From a candidate division FCPU426 bacterium (GTDB taxonomy: Bacteria > Oederibacteriota > PGYV01 > Palsa-1178): DNA of 53,917 nt. The position numbers and the translations under genes are program-made. A model generated the notes under the pieces. That model had not been told where the DNA came from. It did not search any database and saw only the letters and a list, made by a program, of their open reading frames with translations. The stretch is taken from assembly GCA_003159495.1 (NCBI GenBank), contig PLPI01000083.1, positions 1 to 53,917 of the forward strand, read 5' to 3'. Every line of letters starts with the position of its first letter. Position 1 is the stretch's first letter. This document shows, in pieces, positions 43,250 through 50,451 of this stretch.

Positions 43250-44710
43250 TCAAAATTTTGGCTTTACTGTATGCCAGTTTGTTTTTTTCTGGTAAAAATC
43301 CGCGATATCGAATATCTGCTGTTCCTTAAAGGGCGCCGAGAGCACCTGCATGCCCACGGGCAGTCCGCTGGAATCAAATCCGGCCGGCAACGACATGCCA
43401 GGCATCCCTGCCATGTTCGGGGCTATGGTGAAAATATCGGAAAGGTACATTGTAAGCGGGTCCGCGGCTTTTTCGCCTATTTTAAAAGCCGTGGTGGGCG
43501 ATGTCGGCGTGAGTATGACATCGACATTCTCAAATGCCCTGTCAAAATCCTGTTTTATGAGGGTCCTTACCTTCTGGGCCTTTTTATAATAAGCATCATA
43601 ATATCCCGACGAAAGCACATATGTCCCGAGCATTATCCTGCGCTTTGTTTCCCTGCCGAATCCCGCGCTCCTGGATTTCTTGTACATGTCTATCATATTA
43701 TCGGCTTCCCTGTCGCGCAGGCCGTACTGTACGCCGTCAAACCTGGCGAGGTTTGAGGAAGCCTCTGCCGGCGCCACGACGTAATAAACATCAAGGGCGT
43801 ATTCCGTGTACGGCAGGCTTATTTCCTTCACAACCGCGCCGGAATTTTCGAGAAGCTTCACGGCTTCCATTATTTTTGATTTTACCTGCGCGTCCATGCC
43901 GTTTATAAAATATTCCTTCGGCAGCCCTATTTTCATCCCCTTTATATCGGGCCTCAGATTTTTAACATAATCCGGCACTTCCACCGGGGCCGATGTCGAA
44001 TCCCTGCGGTCCACGCCTGCCAGGTATTTCAGCAGTATGGCGTTGTCGCGCACGCTTTTTGTAATGGGGCCAATCTGGTCAAGGGATGAACCGAACGCGA
44101 TAAGGCCGTAGCGGGAAACCCTTCCGTAAGTCGGCCGCAGTCCCGTTACATTGCAAAGCGAAGCGGGCTGTTTTATGGAGCCGCCCGTGTCGGAACCAAG
44201 GGCCGCGATGCACATATCCGATGCTACCGCAGCGGCAGAGCCGCCGGACGAGCCGCCCGGAACGCGCGTTAAATCGTAGGGGTTATGCGTTGTCTGGAAC
44301 GAGGAATTTTCAGTTGAAGAACCGAACGCGTATTCGTCCATGTTCAGTTTTCCGGTAAAAAGGGCCCCGGCCTTTTCAAGGTTTATCAGGGCCGTTGCCG
44401 TATACGGCGGCTTGTAGCCCTTTAACATCTGCGCGGCGCATGTGGTCTCGTATCCCTCAAGGCACATATTATCCTTCAAACCAATCGGAATGCCTGTGAG
44501 TTCCGTGACATTGTCATTTTTTATTATGCGCTCTTCTGCCTTTTTTGCCTGGGAATAGGCCAGCTCTTTTGTCAGCATCAGGTAGGCTTTGACTTTCGGG
44601 TCGACGGCCTCAATGCGTTTATAAACGCTGTCGAGTATTTCCGACGGCTTTATTTTTTTCTCTGTGAGCTGTGTGTGCAGCTCTTCTATTGTAAGGCCGT
44701 TCAGTTCCAT
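43250..44710 (-). CDS. gatA: Glutamyl-tRNA(Gln)/aspartyl-tRNA(Asn) amidotransferase subunit A
   Basis: 486 residues. Amidase-signature enzyme: catalytic Lys in GIPIGLKDN (about residue 76), cis-Ser in GGSSGGSAAAVAS and nucleophile Ser in GSDTGGSIKQPAS (about 150-180). It releases ammonia from glutamine for GatB. The TRVPGGSSGG context and C-terminal NMAGMPGMSLPAGFDSSGLP are typical of GatA. The start has GGGAGCA upstream; gatC ends 18 bases before. Confidence 0.97.
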   Translation of the reverse strand: MELNGLTIEELHTQLTEKKIKPSEILDSVYKRIEAVDPKVKAYLMLTKELAYSQAKKAEERIIKNDNVTELTGIPIGLKDNMCLEGYETTCAAQMLKGYKPPYTATALINLEKAGALFTGKLNMDEYAFGSSTENSSFQTTHNPYDLTRVPGGSSGGSAAAVASDMCIAALGSDTGGSIKQPASLCNVTGLRPTYGRVSRYGLIAFGSSLDQIGPITKSVRDNAILLKYLAGVDRRDSTSAPVEVPDYVKNLRPDIKGMKIGLPKEYFINGMDAQVKSKIMEAVKLLENSGAVVKEISLPYTEYALDVYYVVAPAEASSNLARFDGVQYGLRDREADNMIDMYKKSRSAGFGRETKRRIMLGTYVLSSGYYDAYYKKAQKVRTLIKQDFDRAFENVDVILTPTSPTTAFKIGEKAADPLTMYLSDIFTIAPNMAGMPGMSLPAGFDSSGLPVGMQVLSAPFKEQQIFDIADFYQKKTNWHTVKPKF

Positions 44711-44728
44711 TACTGCTCCCGCGGGAAA

Positions 44729-45013
44729 CTATATTATTTTTGGCACCTTAAAAGCGTTGTTTTCGATGGAAGGCGCAGCGGCAAATACCTTTTTGTTGTC
44801 CAGGGAAGGCTCCACCACATCGGCGCGCATGACATTTTTCATATCCATGACAAAATATGTGGGCTCCACGTTATCCGTGTTTATCTTTGACAGCCTGTTT
44901 ATGTGTTCCAGGATATCCGAGAGTTCTTTTGTGTAGCCGTCTATCTCGGCCTCGCTTATCTCGAGCCTTGAAAGATTGGCTATGTACTCAACATCTTTGC
45001 GCGTAATTGCCAT
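44729..45013 (-). CDS. gatC: Amidotransferase subunit C
   Basis: 94 residues, the usual length. It starts MAITRKDVEYIANLSRLEIS and ends NAFKVPKII, both diagnostic of GatC. It wraps around GatA and stabilises the GatAB complex. The ATG at 45013 follows AAAGGCGG; a reading six codons longer has no better RBS. First gene of the gat operon. Confidence 0.95.
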   Translation of the reverse strand: MAITRKDVEYIANLSRLEISEAEIDGYTKELSDILEHINRLSKINTDNVEPTYFVMDMKNVMRADVVEPSLDNKKVFAAAPSIENNAFKVPKII

Positions 45014-45622
45014 TTTTCCGCCTTTAAGCAAAATTCATGCCGTATTTAAAAAATGCCCATCAGACGCGGTAAAGCGCCCTGTTTTTCTTTTAATTAGAAG
45101 CAGAATAAATTTATCACAAAAAAAAAGGTTATTCAAGGTAAAATTGATTCAATAATGTCTTGGCTGGAATTATAACTGTAGGATAAATCTAAAAACATTT
45201 CCAACAATATCATTTAAGTGTATTATAAATTATTTGAGTCCAACTGTCAAATCCGGTGTGTATAATGTATATTATACGTGGAATTTATTAAAAATATATC
45301 TTTGAGAACGAGGATTGAGGGTTCAGTATTGGGGGCAAAACCGATGGCCGGGCCACCACATAGGTCGGCCCCTACAAGGACCCAACCAGAAGATCCAATT
45401 CTCGAAGGTGGGTCATTACACAGAAACAAGGAAAAATGTGGTTGTTATGACCGGATTGGGTGTCGTCTTGAACGGAATTTATAAAAAAGTTGTAATCTTG
45501 TATATATCTATAGAAATTATGTTTCCACAAATTGTTTAATTGATTGAACTACTTCATTAAGTTTTTCTTGTTTAATATGGCCAATAACTTTTTGGCCGGT
45601 TATATTTGACTCTAATTTGTTT
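45014..45622. other. Gene-free gap with REP-like palindrome and inverted repeat
   Basis: About 600 bases between gatC and the Fic gene. It holds an 18-base perfect dyad GTATAATGTATATTATAC (45260-45277), one degenerate REP-like palindrome (45350-45379), and the displaced tail of the Fic gene (45517-45660). A frame of 68 codons on the plus strand overlaps the REP and is not credible as a gene. Confidence 0.6.
45350..45379. repeat. REP-like palindrome, degenerate copy
   Basis: GGGCCACC, ACATA, then GGTCGGCCC and CCTACAAGGA. It matches the copy at 47865-47895 (GGGCCGCC, ACACG, GGGCGGCCCC, TACAGGGA). Similar palindromes are widespread in intergenic DNA of many bacteria. Confidence 0.6.
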
Positions 45623-45660
45623 TTACAACCAGTAAATATTTTGCAAAGGCTGTTTATGGT
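45517..45660 (-). pseudogene. Displaced C-terminal tail of the Fic gene (+1 frame)
   Basis: After the Fic frame stops at 45623, the frame one base further on stays open to a TAA at 45517-45519 and reads FTGCKNK, then VIGHIKQEKLNEVVQSIKQF. Its pattern resembles the C-terminal end of 'mobile mystery protein B' (FTWG, then a Y-I-x-A-L helix and a final helix ending in F). A one-base insertion or two-base loss near 45650 would explain the break; an assembly error would look the same. Confidence 0.45.
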
Positions 45661-46111
45661 AATGCAAAAATAAATCCGCCGAAAATCTCGCGTGCCGGCC
45701 GTTCCCGTTTACAAAAGGATGTATCTTTACCAGCCGGTGATGCAAACGGACGCTTTGCTCTAAAATATCAAAAATCTTTTTATCTTTCCAAAACAGAATG
45801 TCATCACATAATTTTTTCATCTCAACCGGTATGGCATGCCAGTTAAGACCGATATTAAGGTTGCTCTTCCTGAATTCCCCTGCCCATTTCCATGTCTGGC
45901 CGAACATGTCACGGTGTATTTTCCTGAAAAACTCTGTATTTGTTTTAAAAGTCCTCTTCCCGCCAAAATATTTTTCAGCTGCCTGCAGTATATTTGTTGT
46001 TTCCCATTCATCAAGCTGTTTTTTGTTGGTAATATGGCGGGGAATCAACCCTGAAAAATCCTCTATCGGGGTTGCGCCTTCGGGGTAATTAAGTTTCATA
46101 TGTCGTCCCAT
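45623..46111 (-). CDS. Fic-domain 'mobile mystery protein B', probably C-terminally frameshifted
   Basis: 162 residues. PEGATPIEDFSGLIPRHIT at the N-terminus and WKWAGEFRKSNLNIGLNW are characteristic of mobile mystery protein B. The Fic core is HPFVNGNGRHAR (about 131-142); His and the GNGR loop are intact, with Asn where most active Fic AMP-transferases have Asp or Glu. Family members run to about 190-200 residues, so this frame is short by about 35. The missing part seems to lie in the next frame (45517-45660). It overlaps the HTH partner gene by 16 bases. The pair is organised like a toxin-antitoxin module. Confidence 0.8.
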   Translation of the reverse strand: MGRHMKLNYPEGATPIEDFSGLIPRHITNKKQLDEWETTNILQAAEKYFGGKRTFKTNTEFFRKIHRDMFGQTWKWAGEFRKSNLNIGLNWHAIPVEMKKLCDDILFWKDKKIFDILEQSVRLHHRLVKIHPFVNGNGRHARFSADLFLHYHKQPLQNIYWL

Positions 46112-46554
46112 AGTGAACGGCCCGGCATAGACGCTAATCTTTCGGCCAGTTTTTTAACGCGGTCCCGCCTGCCTGAGCTGTGGGGCTGTTGTAATTCCAT
46201 GGCCATACCGGCCTCTGTGCGGTCCACTATCTTTTCGGCTTTTTCAAGGGCCCTTTTATCAACCTTACGTAAAAGGCTTTCTTTTGAACTTAATGAAAAA
46301 TTAAGGCCAATATTAAGCGGCTTAAGAGCTTTTTCTATGGTCTCAATACTGCTGAATGCGCCCCTGTTCTCCAGTTTGTTCAATGCCTGCTGTGAAATGC
46401 CTATTCTTTTGGCAAGCTGAGCCTGGGACATCCCCAAAGCCTGCCTTACATCGGCCATTTTCCTGCCAATTTCCTGTGCAGGAAATAATTCATGCGATTG
46501 TATTGATTCTGATACCTGTTTTAGTCGTAACCGTTTGGTTTCTTTTGAATTCAT
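46096..46554 (-). CDS. HTH 'mobile mystery protein A', partner of the Fic protein
   Basis: 152 residues. The Xre-type helix-turn-helix lies at about 30-85 (MADVRQALGMSQAQLAKRIG, ISQQALNKLENRGAFSS) and the protein ends MPGRSLWDDI, the typical close of mobile mystery protein A. The long N-terminal helix and the conserved MALELQ-like MAMELQQ segment also fit. Two palindromic operators lie just upstream (46574-46591, 46607-46624), the second at the start point of a strong promoter, so it very likely represses its own operon. RBS AAGGG. Confidence 0.85.
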   Translation of the reverse strand: MNSKETKRLRLKQVSESIQSHELFPAQEIGRKMADVRQALGMSQAQLAKRIGISQQALNKLENRGAFSSIETIEKALKPLNIGLNFSLSSKESLLRKVDKRALEKAEKIVDRTEAGMAMELQQPHSSGRRDRVKKLAERLASMPGRSLWDDI

Positions 46555-46573
46555 GAAATCACCCTTTCATATT

Positions 46574-46591
46574 AACAACTTTTAGGTTGTT
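46574..46591. promoter_or_regulatory. Operator 1 (palindrome) of the HTH/Fic operon
   Basis: AACAACTTTTAGGTTGTT, extendable to ATTAACAAC...GTTGTTAAT. It is the same palindrome type as operator 2, with one changed base, and lies 33 bases from it, about three turns of the helix. It sits about 20 bases before the ATG at 46554. Confidence 0.7.
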
Positions 46592-46606
46592 AATATGAAT
46601 AAACCA

Positions 46607-46624
46607 AACAACCCTTAGGTTGTT
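46607..46624. promoter_or_regulatory. Operator 2 (perfect palindrome) of the HTH/Fic operon
   Basis: AACAACC CTTA GGTTGTT, perfect 7-base arms. It covers the predicted transcription start just after the -10 box at 46628-46633, so a bound protein would block initiation. Confidence 0.75.
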
Positions 46625-46627
46625 AAA

Positions 46628-46656
46628 AGCATACAGCGTTTTTACAGAGATGTCAA
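46628..46656 (-). promoter_or_regulatory. Strong sigma70 promoter of the HTH/Fic operon
   Basis: Minus strand TTGACA, 17 bases, TATGCT. Both operators lie directly downstream. Confidence 0.7.
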
Positions 46657-46717
46657 TATTAATCGTTGACTAATCACATTGCTCTTCCCGTTTAATTTTG
46701 AAACAAATATAAACCAA

Positions 46718-47662
46718 TCATCCACCGAACGGGTCGTTCCACTGCCATCCGCTTTTTCCCGTTTTCCTGAAATGTTCCAGCCTTCTTATGGTTATCTCCG
46801 CAAAGACCGGGTCGTTGTCACAGGTAAAAACCTTCCTTCCTAGCTTTTCTCCCGCTATCAGGGTTGTTCCCGAATGTGAAAAAAAATCTCCCGCAAGGCC
46901 CCCCTTTTTGCTTGAAGCCTCCATGATGCGCTCGATGGCGGCAAGGGGTTTTTGCGCGTAGCATCCCGCCACATTTTCCTCGAGCCTGTAGAAAATCTGC
47001 TGGATATCCACCCAGACATTGCCCGGCCTTATAAAATCCGACCGTGAACGCCCGCTGTTTTCCGTAATCTTGCCGCCGACTTCCTTATAATAACCCTTCA
47101 ATATCCTGGGGATTTTGGTATAGACAACCTTAAAATCGGGCTTGCCGATAGTGTAATAAAGCAGTTCCTGGCGCACCCACATCCAGTTTTGTTGTGTGCC
47201 ATAGCCGCGCTGGTTGCGCATGGTTATGAAATTTTTAGGTACAAAACCCTCAAATTCCCTCATCATGAGCATGAAATCGGGAAGCGGCTGGAAGCCGTCG
47301 CGCAAATCCGCACCGAGCCAGACGTAAAAAGAGGAATTTTTTGCCATGACACTCATGGCATTTTCAACCCAGGCCCTGGAAAATTCCATATATTTGTCCA
47401 GTTTTGTCCTGAAAAGCCCGCGCGTATTCGCCCCGCCCACGGCCACATTATAAGGCGGGTCGTTTATCATGATATCGGCCTTTTCGCCGCCGAATAATTT
47501 TTCAACGCCGCTTTTATCCCGCGCGTCAATAACGCCCACCCTGTGGCCCTTTAATTTATCCACCCATATCTGCCCGGGGCGCAGCCTGCATTTTTTCAAA
47601 ACCGCCCGCCTGCGAGGCCCGTCAACGTCAAGCCGCGGTGTTTTTTCTTTTGTATCGGACAT
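46718..47662 (-). CDS. Solitary DNA (N6-adenine or N4-cytosine) methyltransferase
   Basis: 314 residues from the ATG at 47662, which has AGGAGA eight bases upstream. The frame stays open upstream through the MITE-like repeat, which is not coding. Motif IV is NDPPYNV (about residues 68-74). Motif I follows near the C-terminus as FFSHSGTTLIAGEKLGR, where most enzymes have FxGSGTT. Order IV then I marks the beta group. The target base and site cannot be told; DPPY fits adenine-N6 or cytosine-N4. No restriction endonuclease gene is next to it. Position between an HTH/Fic pair and repeats suggests an accessory, possibly transferred gene. Confidence 0.85.
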   Translation of the reverse strand: MSDTKEKTPRLDVDGPRRRAVLKKCRLRPGQIWVDKLKGHRVGVIDARDKSGVEKLFGGEKADIMINDPPYNVAVGGANTRGLFRTKLDKYMEFSRAWVENAMSVMAKNSSFYVWLGADLRDGFQPLPDFMLMMREFEGFVPKNFITMRNQRGYGTQQNWMWVRQELLYYTIGKPDFKVVYTKIPRILKGYYKEVGGKITENSGRSRSDFIRPGNVWVDIQQIFYRLEENVAGCYAQKPLAAIERIMEASSKKGGLAGDFFSHSGTTLIAGEKLGRKVFTCDNDPVFAEITIRRLEHFRKTGKSGWQWNDPFGG

Positions 47663-47697
47663 TTTTAATCTCTCCTGTTTCTGCGTTCCTGCCCCGG

Positions 47698-47861
47698 CTG
47701 CCTTAGCTGGCGGAATTTTTTTTATGGCCGGTCGTCCAACAATAACTACCGTGTCAATCAAGCAAAGGTAGAACTTTAATACCAATGTTTTTTCTGTGTA
47801 ATCCGCCTGAAGCAAAAACTTCGGACGACAGCCGTAAAAAAAATCCCGCCGGCTAAGGCAG
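47698..47861. mobile_element. MITE-like element, copy 1
   Basis: 164 bases with terminal inverted repeats of nearly 40 bases: CTGCCTTAGCTGGCGGAATT at one end pairs with the reverse complement of AATCCCGCCGGCTAAGGCAG at the other, continuing through a GTCGTCC/GGACGAC pair. No coding capacity. A second copy about 88% the same lies at 50231-50389. A REP-like palindrome follows three bases later. It sits just upstream of the methyltransferase start. Confidence 0.8.
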
Positions 47862-47864
47862 TGC

Positions 47865-47895
47865 GGGCCGCCACACGGGGCGGCCCCTACAGGGA
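47865..47895. repeat. REP-like palindrome
   Basis: GGGCCGCC, ACACG, GGGCGGCCCC then TACAGGGA. Perfect 8-base stem. Related to the degenerate copy at 45350-45379. Confidence 0.7.
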
Positions 47896-47934
47896 CAAAA
47901 ACAAAGGGCTGATGGCACAATGCCGTTATTTTTC

Positions 47935-47971
47935 TTTCTACTTTCTCCTATCTACTTTCTGTAAATTCTTG
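47935..47971. repeat. 37-bp direct repeat, copy 1
   Basis: Starts TTTCTACTTTCTCCTATCTA and matches 50413-50449 at 35 of 37 positions. Each copy lies within 10 bases downstream of a stop codon (genes ending at 47980 and 50452), between the gene and the MITE-like element. Confidence 0.8.
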
Positions 47972-47979
47972 TCCTTCTA

Positions 47980-49806
47980 TTATTCCTGGGCGTTTTCCCT
48001 TTTCTGCGCGTCTTTATAGAGCATGTTTATCTTTTCATCCCTCTGTTTTGACTGGTCCCACATATCCATTGCCGAAGAATAATCCCCGCCCTCGTAGTAA
48101 AATCTCCCCATAAAATTATACAGGGGGTACTCTTCCGGGAAATCGGATATAGTATCCTCGAGATATGTCTCTTCCTTTTTTTTATCCTGCTCGCCGTAAA
48201 GCCTGGCCATTAAAATATGCGCCGCTACACCCGGATATTTTTCAGCGTAAGCCTTAAGTTCCGCCGCGGCATCATCGTATTTGTCCTTTTCGTAAAAATT
48301 CGCGTCGTTTTCGGGGTCGATATATTTCAAATAATTTGTTGTCTTTGCCGGATTTACCAGCAGGACGCTCTGCCCGTCAAAATATGCGATTTTATACCCG
48401 GCTGCGGTAAATCTCGCCGCGAGAGGGCTCCCGATTTTCAGCAGCGCTGAATTAACCCCGTATTTTTCCATTATGGACATCGGGTCAAGCTCGTTTTTCA
48501 TTATTATGTCATATTCCTTTTTCACATCACCCGGCCTGTTTGCGCCGCCGTCGTACATGAGCTTATAAGCCGGCGCGGAAAAATAAACGCAGGAGGCCCA
48601 GTCAATGGCGATAAAAAGATTCTGAGGCGGTTTTTCAGCGTTTATATACGCTATCGCGCCGTCCGGGAATGCTCCCGCCGCCGGCTTTAAAAATTTATAC
48701 GCGCCAAACGCGCACACAAGCGGTATCATGACCGCGTATAAGGTTATTTTCACCCCGGCAAGGTCGTTTTCCGTCCATTTTCTCGGCCATACAAAATTCC
48801 ACCTGAATATAAGCGATGTGTAATACATGGCCGCCGGCAGGGTGGCGGCGACAAAAACCGGTATAAAGTCCATATCTGCCGCGCAGGCCAGAGCGAGTAT
48901 TACCGACATGGCCATATCCTTTATAAATTCGGCTTTCCTGCCGACATCCGATGATTTTTCGTTCAACGCAAGGACAATGATGAAAACGAGCAGGTAAAGG
49001 CACAGCAGTATGAAATAGCCCGGCTCCAGGCCTCTTGAAAAAAGCTCCTGCTTCCATGCGGCGATCCCGGCCGAAAAATGTACGGCGGGATTTATGTAAA
49101 CCGCCGTAAACGCCGGGGATAAAAGCGTGGCAAGGGCCACTCCGGCAAATGATATCAAAATGGCCGGGGAGTTGTACTTTTCCCTCTTTTCAGGGACCTC
49201 GTTGGCGTCAGCTATGTAATAAAAGGTGTAAACGGCGGTAAGAACCGCGGCGGCCGGCGAAGTCTGGGATGTGTTCGCCCAGAAAAGCGCGGCAAATGGA
49301 AGCGAATAATAAAGCAGGTCGTTCTTTTTTGACGGCTCCTGCTCGAGCACAAATACAAAATATGCGGTAAGAACCGGCGCAACCAGCGCGGGGGTTATTG
49401 CCGAATGATAACACAAAATAACGAACCCCAGCAGTCCCACGGGCATGGTTATGGAAAGGTATTTCCCCTTCTGCTTTTTAAATACGGCAAGAAAAATAAA
49501 GAACGCCATGAATACCAGCGCCGCGAACTTTATATACCTCAACCCCTGCATTCCCCGCATTATATATGAGGCGGCGTACAGCGAAAAATCAAATAGCCAT
49601 GAGCTTTTATCCCATTTCACCGGCCCGGTAAAAGATGCCTCGTCGGCCTTTGGAAAAGTAAGGTCCCTTAAAAATTCCCTGCCTGAAACCGCGCGGCTGT
49701 AAGTCGTATTATCCGCGAATGAATGATAGCAGGCGGAAAACATGGCGGCCGTAACCGCCGCCGCGAAAAGAACCTTCAGCGCAATATCAATTATCCTGCG
49801 TGCCAT
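47980..49806 (-). CDS. Polytopic membrane protein with C-terminal TPR
   Basis: 608 residues. A first hydrophobic segment, an external loop of about 65, then about nine to ten membrane segments to residue 375. A soluble external part follows (about 376-500), closing with TPR-like helices (LYNFMGRFYYEGGDYSSAMD and WDQSKQRDEK, about 540-600). The topology resembles GT-C glycosyltransferases or O-antigen-ligase-type proteins, but I see no acidic catalytic motif in the first loop comparable to DREE in the protein encoded at 50452-51918. Name left open. The start has AAGGGG upstream; the cupin gene ends 14 bases before. Confidence 0.75.
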   Translation of the reverse strand: MARRIIDIALKVLFAAAVTAAMFSACYHSFADNTTYSRAVSGREFLRDLTFPKADEASFTGPVKWDKSSWLFDFSLYAASYIMRGMQGLRYIKFAALVFMAFFIFLAVFKKQKGKYLSITMPVGLLGFVILCYHSAITPALVAPVLTAYFVFVLEQEPSKKNDLLYYSLPFAALFWANTSQTSPAAAVLTAVYTFYYIADANEVPEKREKYNSPAILISFAGVALATLLSPAFTAVYINPAVHFSAGIAAWKQELFSRGLEPGYFILLCLYLLVFIIVLALNEKSSDVGRKAEFIKDMAMSVILALACAADMDFIPVFVAATLPAAMYYTSLIFRWNFVWPRKWTENDLAGVKITLYAVMIPLVCAFGAYKFLKPAAGAFPDGAIAYINAEKPPQNLFIAIDWASCVYFSAPAYKLMYDGGANRPGDVKKEYDIIMKNELDPMSIMEKYGVNSALLKIGSPLAARFTAAGYKIAYFDGQSVLLVNPAKTTNYLKYIDPENDANFYEKDKYDDAAAELKAYAEKYPGVAAHILMARLYGEQDKKKEETYLEDTISDFPEEYPLYNFMGRFYYEGGDYSSAMDMWDQSKQRDEKINMLYKDAQKRENAQE

Positions 49807-49820
49807 TTTCCCCTTCTTTC

Positions 49821-50135
49821 TTAAACCTTCAGTTTTATAAAATTAAGGTGCGCTGTTTCATCCGTGTTGTTGTTAATTGCGTGCGTCTCGCCGGCCTCCG
49901 CCAGAAAGGCGTCCCCCGGTTTTGTCTTAAAAACCTTTCCGCCGCATATAAATTCCGGCGCCCCGGATATGAAATAAAAAATCTCCTGTTCGTCCGCGTG
50001 GATGTGAGGTTTTATCTCATCGCCCGGCCTTAAATATGAAGTGCCGAACGCGTATTTGTTATCCGATGTAAAAAGATACTTGGAGCCGGAAATTTTGTTC
50101 CTGAATTCAACCTCTTTGTCATTTATCATTTTCAT
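49821..50135 (-). CDS. Small cupin-domain protein
   Basis: 104 residues, a single cupin barrel. Motif 1 PGDEIKPHIHADEQEIFYFISG has the two His and Glu that bind metal; motif 2 PGDAFLAEAGETHAIN has the third His. Single-domain cupins of this size include sugar-binding, dioxygenase and sensor types; nothing visible decides among them. RBS is weak. It is probably co-transcribed with the membrane protein at 47980-49806. Confidence 0.85.
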   Translation of the reverse strand: MKMINDKEVEFRNKISGSKYLFTSDNKYAFGTSYLRPGDEIKPHIHADEQEIFYFISGAPEFICGGKVFKTKPGDAFLAEAGETHAINNNTDETAHLNFIKLKV

Positions 50136-50230
50136 TAAATACCACCATCCTTCACCCCGGGCTTCCTGCCCTGTTTTAGAGGGAGCAAGCCCCCTCTCTA
50201 CATTAAACGTTCTATGCTGCCGCCAAACAG

Positions 50231-50389
50231 GCCTTAGCTGGCGGAGCTTTTTTTATGGCCAGTCGTCCAACAATAACTACTGTGTCAATCACGCACAGGT
50301 AAAACTTTAATAACAATGTTTTTCCTTGTAATCCGCATCAAGTAAAAACTTCGGACGACGGCCTTAAAAAAAGCCCCGCCAGCTAAGGC
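50231..50389. mobile_element. MITE-like element, copy 2
   Basis: 159 bases. Same ends as copy 1 (GCCTTAGCTGGCGG / CCGCCAGCTAAGGC) and the same interior, including CAACAATAACTAC, GTGTCAATCA and ACTTCGGACGAC. Differences are scattered base changes and short indels, as in an old dispersed family. Confidence 0.8.
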
Positions 50390-50412
50390 AAACCAACCAG
50401 GCCTGCCCTGTT

Positions 50413-50449
50413 TTTCTACTCTCTCCTATCTACTTTCTGTAAGTTCTTG
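50413..50449. repeat. 37-bp direct repeat, copy 2
   Basis: Two mismatches against 47935-47971. It ends two bases before the stop codon of the GT39-type gene (complement, 50452). Confidence 0.8.
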
Positions 50450-50451
50450 CC

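Larger units (their letters stand above)
50136..50451. other. Gene-free gap made of repeats
   Basis: 316 bases between the cupin gene start and the GT39 gene end. It contains a small hairpin (GAGGG, AGCAAGC, CCCTC near 50179-50203), the second MITE-like copy (50231-50389) and the second 37-bp direct repeat (50413-50449). No gene or clear promoter was found. Confidence 0.7.

Noticed and set aside
43196-43756. 186-codon plus-strand frame opposite gatA
   Set aside because: Antisense to the GatA catalytic region; sequence is low in credible motifs.
45278-45484. 68-codon plus-strand frame
   Set aside because: It runs across the REP-like palindrome, lacks an RBS and shows no protein-like pattern.
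47663-47920. 86-residue N-terminal extension of the methyltransferase
   Set aside because: The extension is the translated MITE-like element and REP palindrome; the internal ATG at 47662 has a proper RBS.
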